From Clostridium mobile (GTDB lineage: Bacteria > Bacillota > Clostridia > Clostridiales > Clostridiaceae): 64,000 nucleotides of DNA. The stretch is from positions 496,001 to 560,000 of the forward strand of contig NZ_JAHLQF010000003.1 in NCBI RefSeq assembly GCF_018918285.1, in the 5' to 3' direction. This document shows positions 45,837-55,184 of the stretch, one piece after another. Positions within the stretch are counted from its first letter, which is position 1. The number at the start of each line of letters is the position of its first letter. A model generated the notes under the pieces. It saw only the letters and a program-made list of their open reading frames with translations, did not search any database and was not told the DNA's origin. A program made the translations under genes and the position numbers.

Positions 45837-47180
45837 ATGAAAAATAAAAAGTTTCTTTTTTATACTGGATTGGTAATTATATTGTTAGTGTTTTCAACAA
45901 TTTACAGGGTGAAGTTTTATAAAAGTTACTCTGATGATAAAGCTCAATTACCACCAGAATTAAAAGATAAAACTATAATCAGACTATGGATGAAGAAAAG
46001 CATTATATCTCCTACTAGATCCTATCAAATAGAAAAATTTAATAATGAAAATAAGGATAACATACATATTATCTTTAGCGAATACAAAGAAGATTATTAT
46101 AACGCTTTAAGAACTACATTAGCCTCTGGATATGGTCCAGACATATTTGAATACGGCTATACAACATTAATAAAAAATAATCAAATAGCAGATTTAAATT
46201 CCCTTGGGTTAGATTTAAAAGATGTAGATAAGACTAGTGTAATAAGTTATAAAGATATGCCAATAGGGGTAAAACTCATGGAGAATAACGCTAAATTAAT
46301 ATGGAATAAAGACTTATTAAAAAAAGCGGGACTTGATCCTAACAAAGGGCCTACTACTTGGGAAGAGTTAATAGATTACTCAATGAAAATTAAAAAGGCT
46401 TTTCCAGAGGTAACACCTTTTGCTTTTTCTATTAAAGAATATGAAGATATGAAAACAGTAATAGGACAGCCAAGCATAAGTAAGGGAAGCATATATAGTA
46501 CTTTTTGGGACTATAAAAAGGGTGAATATAATTTTAATTATGCAAAAGATATATTAAATATATATAATAAGCTATACTCATCCTCTTTGATTGACGAAGA
46601 TTTTGATAAAAAAAGTAAAAATCAATTAAGATCTGAGTTTTATAGAGGAGAAATAGCCATGATGATAAGCACTTTTGAGGACAAAGGATACTTCTCTAAT
46701 ATTCTTCCATTAAGCTTTGAAACGGGAATAAAAGACATTATTCAGGTAGATGGAGAAAACAAAAATAAATATTACTATACTCAAAATCTTAATTTTTTAG
46801 TTGTAAATAGTGAATCTATTAAGGACGAAAAGAAAAAAGAAGGGATTAAAAAAGTATATGAGTTCTTACTAAGTGAGGAAGTCAATAGAGAGATTTTAGA
46901 AACTAGAAATGCATTACCCGTTAATTTGAAGAACAAATCTGTTAAAAATGATATTTATAAGGAATATAATGAAACAGCTAACTATCATAATGAAACCTAT
47001 GACCCAACATTATTTTTGAGTAGGAATTCAAGACAAGAAATTAATGTAGTATTAGAGGCTATAAAAGGATCAAGAAGCGTAGATAGTGCCATTGAAGAAT
47101 TGAATAAGGAATATAAAAATTACTATAATTTTGCAATAGAAAAAGAAGATTTTGATTTTAAATATTATATAGAAAAATAA
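45837..47180 (+). CDS. Membrane-anchored extracellular solute-binding-like protein
   Basis: A 447-residue protein. After MKNKKF it has one hydrophobic segment, LFYTGLVIILLVFSTIYRVK, with no lipobox cysteine, so it should be anchored by an N-terminal helix and face outward. The rest is a family-1 solute-binding fold: TLASGYGPDIFEYGYTTLI, NAKLIWNKDLLKKAGLDPNK and GPTTWEELIDYSMKIKKAF are typical. No ABC permease or ATPase genes are near. Its place between a flippase and a polymerase suggests that it binds the secreted glycan or its sugars, or senses them; this is an inference. Confidence 0.8.
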   Translation: MKNKKFLFYTGLVIILLVFSTIYRVKFYKSYSDDKAQLPPELKDKTIIRLWMKKSIISPTRSYQIEKFNNENKDNIHIIFSEYKEDYYNALRTTLASGYGPDIFEYGYTTLIKNNQIADLNSLGLDLKDVDKTSVISYKDMPIGVKLMENNAKLIWNKDLLKKAGLDPNKGPTTWEELIDYSMKIKKAFPEVTPFAFSIKEYEDMKTVIGQPSISKGSIYSTFWDYKKGEYNFNYAKDILNIYNKLYSSSLIDEDFDKKSKNQLRSEFYRGEIAMMISTFEDKGYFSNILPLSFETGIKDIIQVDGENKNKYYYTQNLNFLVVNSESIKDEKKKEGIKKVYEFLLSEEVNREILETRNALPVNLKNKSVKNDIYKEYNETANYHNETYDPTLFLSRNSRQEINVVLEAIKGSRSVDSAIEELNKEYKNYYNFAIEKEDFDFKYYIEK

Positions 47181-47216
47181 GCTTTGTGCTATTTTATGAT
47201 TGGAGAAGTGACACAG

Positions 47217-48665
47217 ATGTATGAATTTATAAATAAACATTTAAAAGAATATTACAAGTTATTGTCTGTATCATTCTTGCTATCCGCAATAATCTCAATC
47301 CTTTTCTTAAAAAGGATTGGTATTAAAAACTCTGCTATGCTTTTTGTGGCTTTGTTTTTTTTAATAATAGATATATATCTAATCTTCAAAGATAAGAGAA
47401 AGTCTATTTTATTATTTATATTATTATTGCCTATTTTTACTACAGTAAGAAGGATATGTTATTATGACTTCTTCTTTATGAAGATTACATTTGAAACTAT
47501 ATACATAACTTTATTATTTATATTTAGTTTTAAAGATATAGTTTATGTTTTTACAACTTGCTATAACTGGAAAGATAAATTTACGTTTAAATTTATTTTC
47601 CTTATTACTGCTTTTTTAATATTCTGCATTAATAGTAGCTTCTTTTCTTCAGATATAATGAGAAGTATAAGAGAAGTATATATAGGTGTATTAACTCCTA
47701 TAATGCTTATGCTAACTTTAATTGCTTACTTTAATAAAGAAGATAAATATAAAATATATTATGCAGCCATTGCAGCTCTAAATTTTAGTTGCCTCTATGG
47801 ATATGTGCAATTGTTAGCGAAAGGTGCAAGTCTAGGAGCTATTAAAGCCAATAGAATATACCTAACCTTTGGATTTCACAATGTAAATATATTTGCAGGT
47901 ATATTAATTACGGTTTCACCTCTGCTTTTAGAGATGATACTTCATAAAAAAAATACTAAAAATGAAAAGATATTTCTCTATTTATCATTTATTAATTACA
48001 GTTTAGCAACATTATTGACCTTTACAAGGGGGGCGTGGCTTACTTATTTTGTTGTTATATTCTTAGCTTTACTCAATAAAAAGTATAGAAAGATTATATA
48101 TATAGCTGCCGTACCTTCTTTGTTTGTAGCAAAGCCAGTACTATCTTATATTTTGCATAGAGGAACTTCTACATCATTTTTAAATAATTCATCCGCAGTA
48201 GCTAGATTACAATCTATATTTACAGATATAATAATGATGAAAAATTATCCTTTTGGTATTGGGGGAGGAAGCTTTCCAGAGGCATATAAAAAGTTTGCCT
48301 TTCAAGGGTATTTGTCTATGCCAGAAAGCATAAGATTTAACTCCACTGCTGCTCCCTATCCATTAGATCATGCTCATAATTTACTTCTTCAAATTGGAGT
48401 GGAGTTTGGATTAGTAGCTGCCTTTATATTCATATTTATTATTATAAATAGGTTAAAAGCCAGCTTTAAAGATATAGATTATAATAGAGGAGCGATTAAT
48501 GCAATAATTGTATATTGTATATTTTCTCTTATAACAGGAAATGAATTTAATCATAAAGGTGTTATAACTGGTACATTGATTATATTTATTATATTTGGAA
48601 TAGTACAATTAACCTTTAAGAACAATTGTGATAAAACAATTAGGAGAGTTAAAAATGAAGGATAA
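47217..48665 (+). CDS. O-antigen ligase/Wzy-type polymerase, module 1
   Basis: A 482-residue membrane protein with about eleven membrane segments. The Wzy_C/O-antigen ligase hallmark is the loop FGIGGGSFPEAYKKFA followed by DHAHNLLLQIGVEFGLVA, with a conserved H-N-x-x-L-Q pattern, plus LTFTRGAWLTYFVV. It probably polymerises repeat units on the outer face. The ATG at 47217 lies 11 bases after TTGGAG; other upstream in-frame starts have no ribosome site. It overlaps the next gene by 11 bases. Confidence 0.85.
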   Translation: MYEFINKHLKEYYKLLSVSFLLSAIISILFLKRIGIKNSAMLFVALFFLIIDIYLIFKDKRKSILLFILLLPIFTTVRRICYYDFFFMKITFETIYITLLFIFSFKDIVYVFTTCYNWKDKFTFKFIFLITAFLIFCINSSFFSSDIMRSIREVYIGVLTPIMLMLTLIAYFNKEDKYKIYYAAIAALNFSCLYGYVQLLAKGASLGAIKANRIYLTFGFHNVNIFAGILITVSPLLLEMILHKKNTKNEKIFLYLSFINYSLATLLTFTRGAWLTYFVVIFLALLNKKYRKIIYIAAVPSLFVAKPVLSYILHRGTSTSFLNNSSAVARLQSIFTDIIMMKNYPFGIGGGSFPEAYKKFAFQGYLSMPESIRFNSTAAPYPLDHAHNLLLQIGVEFGLVAAFIFIFIIINRLKASFKDIDYNRGAINAIIVYCIFSLITGNEFNHKGVITGTLIIFIIFGIVQLTFKNNCDKTIRRVKNEG

Positions 48666-49686
48666 GGAAAATTTAACGGTATCTGTTGTTATTCCTTGTA
48701 GGAATGAAAAAAATTATATAAAAAAGTGTATAGATTCTTTTATAGAGCAAACATATCCTTCTGAGTTGTTTGAGGTTCTTATTTGCGATGGTATGTCCGA
48801 CGATGGAACAAGAGATATAGTAATGGAGTATCAAAGCAAATATAGCAATATAAAGCTTATAGACAATGAAGGTCTTTCAGCGCCTAAAGGAATGAATAAA
48901 GGTATAAAATATAGTAAAAAAGATGTAATTATAATATTTGGAGCTCATGCATATGCAAAAGAGGACTTCATAGAAGAAAACATAAAAGCATTGATTAATA
49001 ATGACGTAGGATGCGTTGGTGGACCTATAGAAACAATAAATGAGGATGATAAAGGAAGGGCTATATCTTTAGCCATGAGTTCGCCCTTCGGTGTGGGTAA
49101 TGCTCTTTTTAGATATGCTAAGGAAGAAACCTATGTGGATACAGTGGCCTTTGGATGTTATAGAAGAAGCATATTAGATAAAATAGGATATTTCGATGAA
49201 GAATTAGTTAGAAATCAAGATGATGAACTAAACTTTAGGGTTATAAAAAATGGATATAAGATACTTTTATCACCTAAAATAAGATCTTATTACTACAGCC
49301 GTTCTTCATTAAAAAAACTTTGGAAACAATATTATCAATATGGATTCTGGAAAGTAAGAGTTATGCAAAAGCATGGTAGAACTGCTTCCATAAGACATCT
49401 TGTTCCTGCAGCCTTTGTTATTACTAATATTTTGGGATTATTTCTAGGCTTAGTATATAAGTGGATATTATATCTATGGTTTGTAGAAATAGGGTTATAT
49501 ATAATTGGAGATATGATATCTTCTTTAAAATTGATTAGTAAGGATAAGAGTATATGGAAATATATATTTTTCATATTTCCAATACTTCATTTTAGCTACG
49601 GTTTAGGATTTTTAAACGGATTGTTAAATTTTTATGTTTTTAAATCTCAAAAGTCTCTTGAGAAGAATACAAAAATGTCTAGATAG
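48655..49686 (+). CDS. GT2 glycosyltransferase with membrane tail (ExoA-like)
   Basis: A 343-residue inverting glycosyltransferase. The GT-A domain begins TVSVVIPCRNEKNYIKKCID and has LICDGMSDDGTRDI, APKGMNKGIKYSKKDVI and DDELNFRVIKNGYK; the DxD-equivalent is near IFGAHAY. Residues from about 250 form two or three membrane segments, as in ExoA-type enzymes of exopolysaccharide loci. It overlaps the polymerase and closes module 1; a terminator follows. Confidence 0.88.
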   Translation: MKDKENLTVSVVIPCRNEKNYIKKCIDSFIEQTYPSELFEVLICDGMSDDGTRDIVMEYQSKYSNIKLIDNEGLSAPKGMNKGIKYSKKDVIIIFGAHAYAKEDFIEENIKALINNDVGCVGGPIETINEDDKGRAISLAMSSPFGVGNALFRYAKEETYVDTVAFGCYRRSILDKIGYFDEELVRNQDDELNFRVIKNGYKILLSPKIRSYYYSRSSLKKLWKQYYQYGFWKVRVMQKHGRTASIRHLVPAAFVITNILGLFLGLVYKWILYLWFVEIGLYIIGDMISSLKLISKDKSIWKYIFFIFPILHFSYGLGFLNGLLNFYVFKSQKSLEKNTKMSR

Positions 49687-49693
49687 AATATAT

Positions 49694-49746
49694 AAAAAAA
49701 TAGCACATGATTATTGCAAAAAAATCAATACTCTTGTGCTATTTTT
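49694..49746. terminator. Terminator dividing the two polysaccharide modules
   Basis: AAAAATAGCACA and TGTGCTATTTTT form the outer stem; inner TATTG/CAATA extends it. A and T runs flank both sides. Confidence 0.75.
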
Positions 49747-49797
49747 GTGTATAATTAATATTTAGGTGGATTAAATAAAAGAAAGAAGGGTGCATTT

Positions 49798-51048
49798 ATG
49801 GAAATACCAAATAAAATACTTAGTCTTTTATTATATTCCTATGTATTATTGTTACCTATATTACCTAGTAAATTTAAAATAGGAAAGATTCCTTTTAATG
49901 GGGATGTAATATTAGCTTTATTGATTTTGTTTTATTTATTAATGATTATGTTCTTAAAAGATCATAGAAGAAAATTTATTAAAGGAATTAAAGATTTTTT
50001 TACAAATTACTTAGATATATTCATATTTGTATTGATAGCAATTATGTTTATTTCTATAAGTTACTCCGTTGATAAAAAAATAGCTTTAGGAGAAACCCTT
50101 AGGTTTTCTACTTATATTGCTTTGTATTTTATTATCAAGTATGAGTTAAATGAAAAGAAAATACTAGATAATATTCTAAAATTATATATTATAGCTGGAA
50201 CTATAATTAGTACAATTGGAATCTTTGAATATTCTAGAGGAATAGGATATGTGCAACAAAGTGAACATGGTGTTATGGTTAGGATATTCTCAACTTTGGA
50301 AAATTCAAATAATCTGGGTGTTTTTATGGTTATATTTATTTTCCCAGTGATAATGCTTGCATTAAATGAAAGCAATAGAAGAAAAAAAATAATGTATATT
50401 GTAATATCTTTACTAGCTTTAGCTAATATAATATTGAGTTTTTCAAGAAATGCTTGGGTTGGATTAGTTATAGGATGTATTATTTTAGCTATAACTTATA
50501 ATTGGAAGATAATAATTGGATTATTCGGTTTAGGAGGATTGTCCTTATTTATACCTGCGGTATGGAATAGGGTAGTGGAAATTACTGATATAAGCCAAAA
50601 CTTGTCAAGAATAAAACTTTGGGATATAGCTCTAATGATGATTAAAGATCATCCTATTAGAGGGGTTGGTAATGGCAATTATAGAGCATTATATGAAGAA
50701 TATAGATTGCTATATAAAAATAAAATAGAATATTATCCAGGACAAAATTTTCATCCTCACAATATTATATTAAAGATTCAAACAGAGCTTGGAATTTTTG
50801 GTACTATATCATTTATAGCTATGATTTTATCTATAGCTACAAAATTAATAAAATTTATAAACAGTTGTAAAGACAGCTTTTATAAAGCTTTTTACAAGGG
50901 GTTTCTAGCTTCATTCATAGCTTTTATCTGTATGAATTTTATAGACAATTTTTTCTCAGCTCCAAAAGTAATAGCTTTCTTTTGGATACTAATAGCAGTT
51001 TTTCGAGCTATTAGCTATAGTGATAATAGGGTAGGTGATTTTTATTAA
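49798..51048 (+). CDS. O-antigen ligase/Wzy-type polymerase, module 2
   Basis: A 416-residue protein with ten or more membrane segments. Wzy_C signatures are SFSRNAWVGLVIG, the loop DHPIRGVGNGNYRALYEEY and FHPHNIILKIQTELGIFG, with the P-H-N motif. It resembles the module 1 polymerase only in these motifs, so it probably serves a different repeat unit, or acts as a ligase. It is followed by a GT4 whose start lies within its last codons. Confidence 0.83.
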   Translation: MEIPNKILSLLLYSYVLLLPILPSKFKIGKIPFNGDVILALLILFYLLMIMFLKDHRRKFIKGIKDFFTNYLDIFIFVLIAIMFISISYSVDKKIALGETLRFSTYIALYFIIKYELNEKKILDNILKLYIIAGTIISTIGIFEYSRGIGYVQQSEHGVMVRIFSTLENSNNLGVFMVIFIFPVIMLALNESNRRKKIMYIVISLLALANIILSFSRNAWVGLVIGCIILAITYNWKIIIGLFGLGGLSLFIPAVWNRVVEITDISQNLSRIKLWDIALMMIKDHPIRGVGNGNYRALYEEYRLLYKNKIEYYPGQNFHPHNIILKIQTELGIFGTISFIAMILSIATKLIKFINSCKDSFYKAFYKGFLASFIAFICMNFIDNFFSAPKVIAFFWILIAVFRAISYSDNRVGDFY

Positions 51049-52150
51049 GATATTGCAAATTATATCGGGAAATGACAATGGTGGAGGAGCCAACCACGTA
51101 ATAAATATTTGTAAAAATAATATAGATGACATGAAATGTGAAATAGCATGTATAGGACAAGGACCTTTATATGATAAAGCAATAAATTTAAATATTCCCG
51201 TAGTGGCTTTTTCTTTAAAAGAGATGTTAAATGGTACCCTTACTAAATTTATAGAGAAAAACCAAATTGATATAGTTAATTTTCATGGAGCTAAATCAAA
51301 TTTTATTTATTTAATAACAAAAAATAGTATAAAAATACCTGCGGTGGTCACAATACACAGCGACTATAGATATGATTTTTTAAATGATAAAATAAAGAAA
51401 GTTCTATACACACCTCTATCTGAAATGGGATTAAAAAGATTTAATAATTATATATGTGTGTCTAATTATTTAAAAGATTTATTGAATGAAAAAAAATTTG
51501 AAGGAAAAAAATATGTAATACCTAATGGTATAGATATAGAGGATTATAATCCCAATATTTCCTCGGAAAAAATAAGAAAGAAATATAAAATATTAAAGGA
51601 TGAGTTTGTTTATATTATGGCGGCTAGAATGCATCCTATAAAAAATCATAATAACTTAATTAATGCTTTTAGTAGACTTAATAAAGAATATAAGGATACT
51701 AAACTTTTCTTACTTGGAGAAGGTGAGCTTATAGAGGAGTTAATAAATAGGGTTCAAAAGCTAAATATTGAGGATAAAGTTATCTTTGCAGGTTTTGTAA
51801 ATCCTACATTAGATTATTTCAATGCATCAGACATTAGTATATTAACCTCATTTAACGAAGGAGGGGCCCCACCACTAGTTATACTGGAAAGTGCTATAAC
51901 AAAGAAAACAGTTATAAGTTCAAATGTAGGAGACATGTCTTCTATAATAAGTAAAGATAATGGTTTTCTAATAGATCCTTATTCAGAAGATGATATTTAT
52001 GATAAAATGAAAAAGGCATATTTAATGAAAGATAAGTTGGATATAATGGGAAACAGCCTTTATAATCATATTATAGATAAGTATTCTATAGAAAAGTTTT
52101 GGGATAATTACTATAATACATATAAACATATATTGACCGGAGTGAATTAG
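51035..52150 (+). CDS. GT4 glycosyltransferase, module 2
   Basis: A GT-B glycosyltransferase of about 370 residues. The N-terminus ILQIISGNDNGGGANHVINI and the motif VVTIHSDYRYD form the acceptor domain; YIMAARMHPIKNHNNLINAF and SFNEGGAPPLVILESAITKK the donor domain. The GTG at 51035 is the first conventional start and overlaps the previous gene by 14 bases. However, AGGTGATT at 51034 is an excellent Shine-Dalgarno sequence whose best-spaced codon is the ATT at 51044, and relatives begin M-K-I-L-Q-I there. So an AUU start is possible. Confidence 0.87.
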   Translation: MIFIKILQIISGNDNGGGANHVINICKNNIDDMKCEIACIGQGPLYDKAINLNIPVVAFSLKEMLNGTLTKFIEKNQIDIVNFHGAKSNFIYLITKNSIKIPAVVTIHSDYRYDFLNDKIKKVLYTPLSEMGLKRFNNYICVSNYLKDLLNEKKFEGKKYVIPNGIDIEDYNPNISSEKIRKKYKILKDEFVYIMAARMHPIKNHNNLINAFSRLNKEYKDTKLFLLGEGELIEELINRVQKLNIEDKVIFAGFVNPTLDYFNASDISILTSFNEGGAPPLVILESAITKKTVISSNVGDMSSIISKDNGFLIDPYSEDDIYDKMKKAYLMKDKLDIMGNSLYNHIIDKYSIEKFWDNYYNTYKHILTGVN

Positions 52151-53704
52151 ATGAGTAAGGATAAGTTTATTAAAAACTCAGCAATTGTTATGTTACTTAT
52201 AATCTTAGGAAAGTTCCTTGCAATTGTGAGAGATGCCTTGGTAGCTGCTAAGTTTGGGGCAACCTATACAGCAGATATATATAATTTTTCTATAGGAATA
52301 GTATATTTGCTTACTACTATTAGCTATGGGTTAACTACTACTTTTATACCATTGAATACAGATCACATTAAGAATAATACCAAAGAAAAAAGAAATAGAT
52401 TTGTTAATAATGTGATAAATTCCTATAGTATTTTTACTATTTTAGTGACAGTTATTATATTTTTCTTGTCAAAATATATAGTTTTGATTTTTGGCAGTGG
52501 CTTTAGTAAAGATCCAGTAGTATTTAATACTTCAGTAAATGTGATTAGATTGATGGTTCTATCATTAATTTTCGTAAGTCTACAAAGTGTAATTACTGGA
52601 GTATTACAGTCACACAATGAATTCTATGAGCCAGCGGCAATGTCCATAGTATCTAATGTGGTTTTTATTGTATATTTATTTTTCTTTACTGAAAAGTATG
52701 GGATATATGGTTTTGCATTAGCAACTGTTATTGGATTTTTGGCGCAATTACTGATAAACATACCTAAATATAAAAAATTAGGATATAGATATGAATCTTA
52801 TATAGATTTAAAGGATGAAGAGCTAAAGAAGATGGTAAGCTTAATGCTACCAGTAATAATTAGTACTTCTTTAATACAACTGAATAACTTTATAAACAGA
52901 GCTTTTGCAGTTAATATATTTGAAGGCGCAGTAACAGCCTTAGATCTGTCTAATAAGTTAAATACTTTAGCATATGAGGTTTTTGCAATTGGGATTGCAA
53001 TGGTTATTTATCCAACATTGTCTCAATATGCATCAGGAGAAAATTTAAAAGAATATAAAAAAGCTTTATTAAAAGGTATAAACGTAATTTTTATAATAAT
53101 GGTTCCAGCAGCTGTAGCTATTGCTATATTGAGAATTCCTTTAATTACGTTATTGTTTAAAAGAGGTGCTTTTGATGATAGAGCAGTTACTTTAACAGCT
53201 AATGCACTACTTTTTTACTCACCAGCAATGATAGCCTATGGACTAAGAGATGTTTTGAATAAAGCTTTCTATTCGGTAAAAGATACTAATACACCTATGA
53301 TTAATAGTTTTATTGGTATAATAATAAACATAGGGATAAATATTGTTTTAGTAAAATATATGGGAGTATCTGGGTTGACTTTAGCTACATCAATATCTTC
53401 AGCTATAATTACCATAGTCATGCTTATAAAATTAGATAAAAAATTAAATGGCATAAATCTAAGATATATTTTTACTAGTTTACTTAAAATAATGTTTGCT
53501 TCTTTAATTATGGGTGTTGTGATATTCATTATTAATAATAAAGTTAATGTATTATTTGGAATGAATATGAAAGGAAGCTTAATATCTTTAATATGCAGCT
53601 TAATATTAGGAAGTTTGGTATACTTTAGTATAATATACTTATTAAGAATTGAAGAGTTCTTATATCTAGTTAATTTAGTTAAGGATAAAATCCATAGGAG
53701 TTAA
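52151..53704 (+). CDS. MurJ/MviN-family lipid-linked glycan flippase, copy 2
   Basis: A 517-residue MOP-superfamily protein with about 14 membrane segments, clearly paralogous to the protein at 44267. Shared motifs include GKFLAIVRDALVAAKFGA, SVITGVLQSHNEFYEPAAMS, LLFKRGAFDDRAVTLTANAL and RDVLNKAFYSVKDTNTPMIN. It follows the GT4 directly and precedes the priming transferase, so it probably flips the module 2 repeat unit; one of the two may instead be the housekeeping lipid II flippase. Confidence 0.88.
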   Translation: MSKDKFIKNSAIVMLLIILGKFLAIVRDALVAAKFGATYTADIYNFSIGIVYLLTTISYGLTTTFIPLNTDHIKNNTKEKRNRFVNNVINSYSIFTILVTVIIFFLSKYIVLIFGSGFSKDPVVFNTSVNVIRLMVLSLIFVSLQSVITGVLQSHNEFYEPAAMSIVSNVVFIVYLFFFTEKYGIYGFALATVIGFLAQLLINIPKYKKLGYRYESYIDLKDEELKKMVSLMLPVIISTSLIQLNNFINRAFAVNIFEGAVTALDLSNKLNTLAYEVFAIGIAMVIYPTLSQYASGENLKEYKKALLKGINVIFIIMVPAAVAIAILRIPLITLLFKRGAFDDRAVTLTANALLFYSPAMIAYGLRDVLNKAFYSVKDTNTPMINSFIGIIINIGINIVLVKYMGVSGLTLATSISSAIITIVMLIKLDKKLNGINLRYIFTSLLKIMFASLIMGVVIFIINNKVNVLFGMNMKGSLISLICSLILGSLVYFSIIYLLRIEEFLYLVNLVKDKIHRS

Positions 53705-53716
53705 AGGGAGGATATC

Positions 53717-54370
53717 ATGCAAAATAAGGTTATTGAAATAGATATGGAAAAACATATAAATAATAAAAAGTTTCAATTTTTTATGAAAAGGCTAATGGAT
53801 TTAATTTTATCTACCATAGGGATAATTATACTTTCTCCAGTTTATATAATTATAGCGTTGCTTATAAAGTTAGATTCCAAGGGACCAACTATATTTAAGC
53901 AAGTGAGAGTTGGAAAGAATGGAGAAGATTTTGTGATTTATAAGTTCAGAACTATGGTTATGGATGCCGAAAAGAAAAGGAGCTTAGAAATTAATCCAAA
54001 GGATATAAGTAATTTTGTATTTCAAAGTAAAGAAGATAACAGAATAACTAAAATAGGATCATTTTTAAGGAAGACTAGTTTAGATGAAATACCTCAATTA
54101 TTCAATGTATTTATGGGTAATATGAGTCTTGTAGGACCAAGACCTGAAATTCCAGATGTGGTTAAATATTATCCACCAGAATATAAACAAAGATTATTAG
54201 TACCTCCAGGAATAACCGGTCTTGCTCAGGTTAGTGGTAGAGGAGAAATAGAATTAGGTAAGACTATAAATTATGATTTAACCTATATACAAAACTTTTC
54301 AATACTATTTGATATAAAGATACTATTTAAAACTGTTTTTTCAGTATTTAAAAGAGAAGGGGCATTTTAA
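53717..54370 (+). CDS. Priming sugar-phosphate transferase (bacterial sugar transferase family)
   Basis: A 217-residue monotopic phosphoglycosyltransferase that starts glycan assembly by moving a sugar-1-phosphate to undecaprenyl phosphate. It has a basic N-terminus, one membrane helix (LMDLILSTIGIIILSPVYI), VGKNGEDFVIYKFRTMVMDA, the catalytic LRKTSLDEIPQLFNVF (Asp-Glu dyad) and GNMSLVGPRPEIPDVV, then GITGLAQVSGRG. It is the only priming enzyme in the window and may serve both modules. Confidence 0.93.
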   Translation: MQNKVIEIDMEKHINNKKFQFFMKRLMDLILSTIGIIILSPVYIIIALLIKLDSKGPTIFKQVRVGKNGEDFVIYKFRTMVMDAEKKRSLEINPKDISNFVFQSKEDNRITKIGSFLRKTSLDEIPQLFNVFMGNMSLVGPRPEIPDVVKYYPPEYKQRLLVPPGITGLAQVSGRGEIELGKTINYDLTYIQNFSILFDIKILFKTVFSVFKREGAF

Positions 54371-55090
54371 GTGAAGGATTTAATTTTTACTAATATATTA
54401 GGATATAAGATATTTAGTGGAAATAGGAAGGAATTTTTAGATCATATAAAAAAACTTAATAAGGCACATATAATATCTGGTAATCCTGAAGTATTAAGCA
54501 ATGGATTAAACAATGAATTGCTATTTAATAATTTTATGGAGGAAACCTCCATAATAATTCCAGATGGAATAGGTACTGTTATAGCTTCTAAAATGGTTAA
54601 AGATCCAGTAAAAGAGAAAATAGCAGGAATTGAGGTAATGGATGATATAATCAAATATTCATGGGAGCAAGGAAAAGGGATATATTTATTAGGAACCAAA
54701 GATGAGATTTTACAAAAGTGTATCAATAATTTAAAAAATAAATACCCTAATCTAAATATATTGGGGTGGCACAATGGTTTTTTTGATATAGATAGTTGTG
54801 AAGAGATTATTGAAGAGATAAATTCTCTTGAACCGTATGCTATATTTGTTGCCATGGGCTCTCCAAGGCAGGAAGTGTTTATTAGTAAATATATGAAGAA
54901 TCTAAAATGCAATATTTTTATGGGTGTGGGGGGAAGCATCGATGTATTTGCTGGAGAAGTAAAAAGAGCTCCAAAGTGGATGATATCTATTGGAATGGAA
55001 TGGCTATATAGAGTGGCTAAGGAGCCATGGAGAATAGGTAGATTATCCTCTATACCTAAGTTTTTAATAAAAGTTTCTAAGAATAAGTAA
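54371..55090 (+). CDS. GT26 (WecG/TagA/CpsF) glycosyltransferase
   Basis: A 239-residue membrane-associated transferase. The family motifs HIISGNPEVLSNGLNN, IPDGIGTVIASKM, GIYLLGTKDEILQ, FVAMGSPRQEVFISK and GVGGSIDVFAGEVKRAPKWM are all present. Characterised members add ManNAc or its uronate to lipid-linked GlcNAc. Together with the WbpA-type dehydrogenase this suggests an early uronic-acid sugar, though that is an inference. The GTG start follows the priming transferase stop directly. Confidence 0.92.
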   Translation: MKDLIFTNILGYKIFSGNRKEFLDHIKKLNKAHIISGNPEVLSNGLNNELLFNNFMEETSIIIPDGIGTVIASKMVKDPVKEKIAGIEVMDDIIKYSWEQGKGIYLLGTKDEILQKCINNLKNKYPNLNILGWHNGFFDIDSCEEIIEEINSLEPYAIFVAMGSPRQEVFISKYMKNLKCNIFMGVGGSIDVFAGEVKRAPKWMISIGMEWLYRVAKEPWRIGRLSSIPKFLIKVSKNK

Positions 55091-55137
55091 TTGAATAAAT
55101 TGATATATATTGCCATAAAAAATGAAATAAAGCATTA

Positions 55138-55179
55138 AATTATAGAGGCTATACTCAAGGAGTATAGCCTCTATAATTT
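55138..55179. terminator. Bidirectional terminator between polysaccharide locus and pdaA
   Basis: AATTATAGAGGCTATACTC and GAGTATAGCCTCTATAATT are perfect 19-base arms with a three-base loop, serving convergent transcripts. Confidence 0.88.
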
Positions 55180-55184
55180 TAAAT

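Noticed and set aside
36743-55090. Horizontal island with integration sites
   Set aside because: No integrase, transposase, tRNA junction or direct repeats are visible, and base composition resembles the flanks by eye; recent transfer cannot be supported.
54442-55116. Long minus-strand frame of 224 codons
   Set aside because: It is fully antisense to the GT26 gene, which has every family motif; the reverse product resembles nothing.
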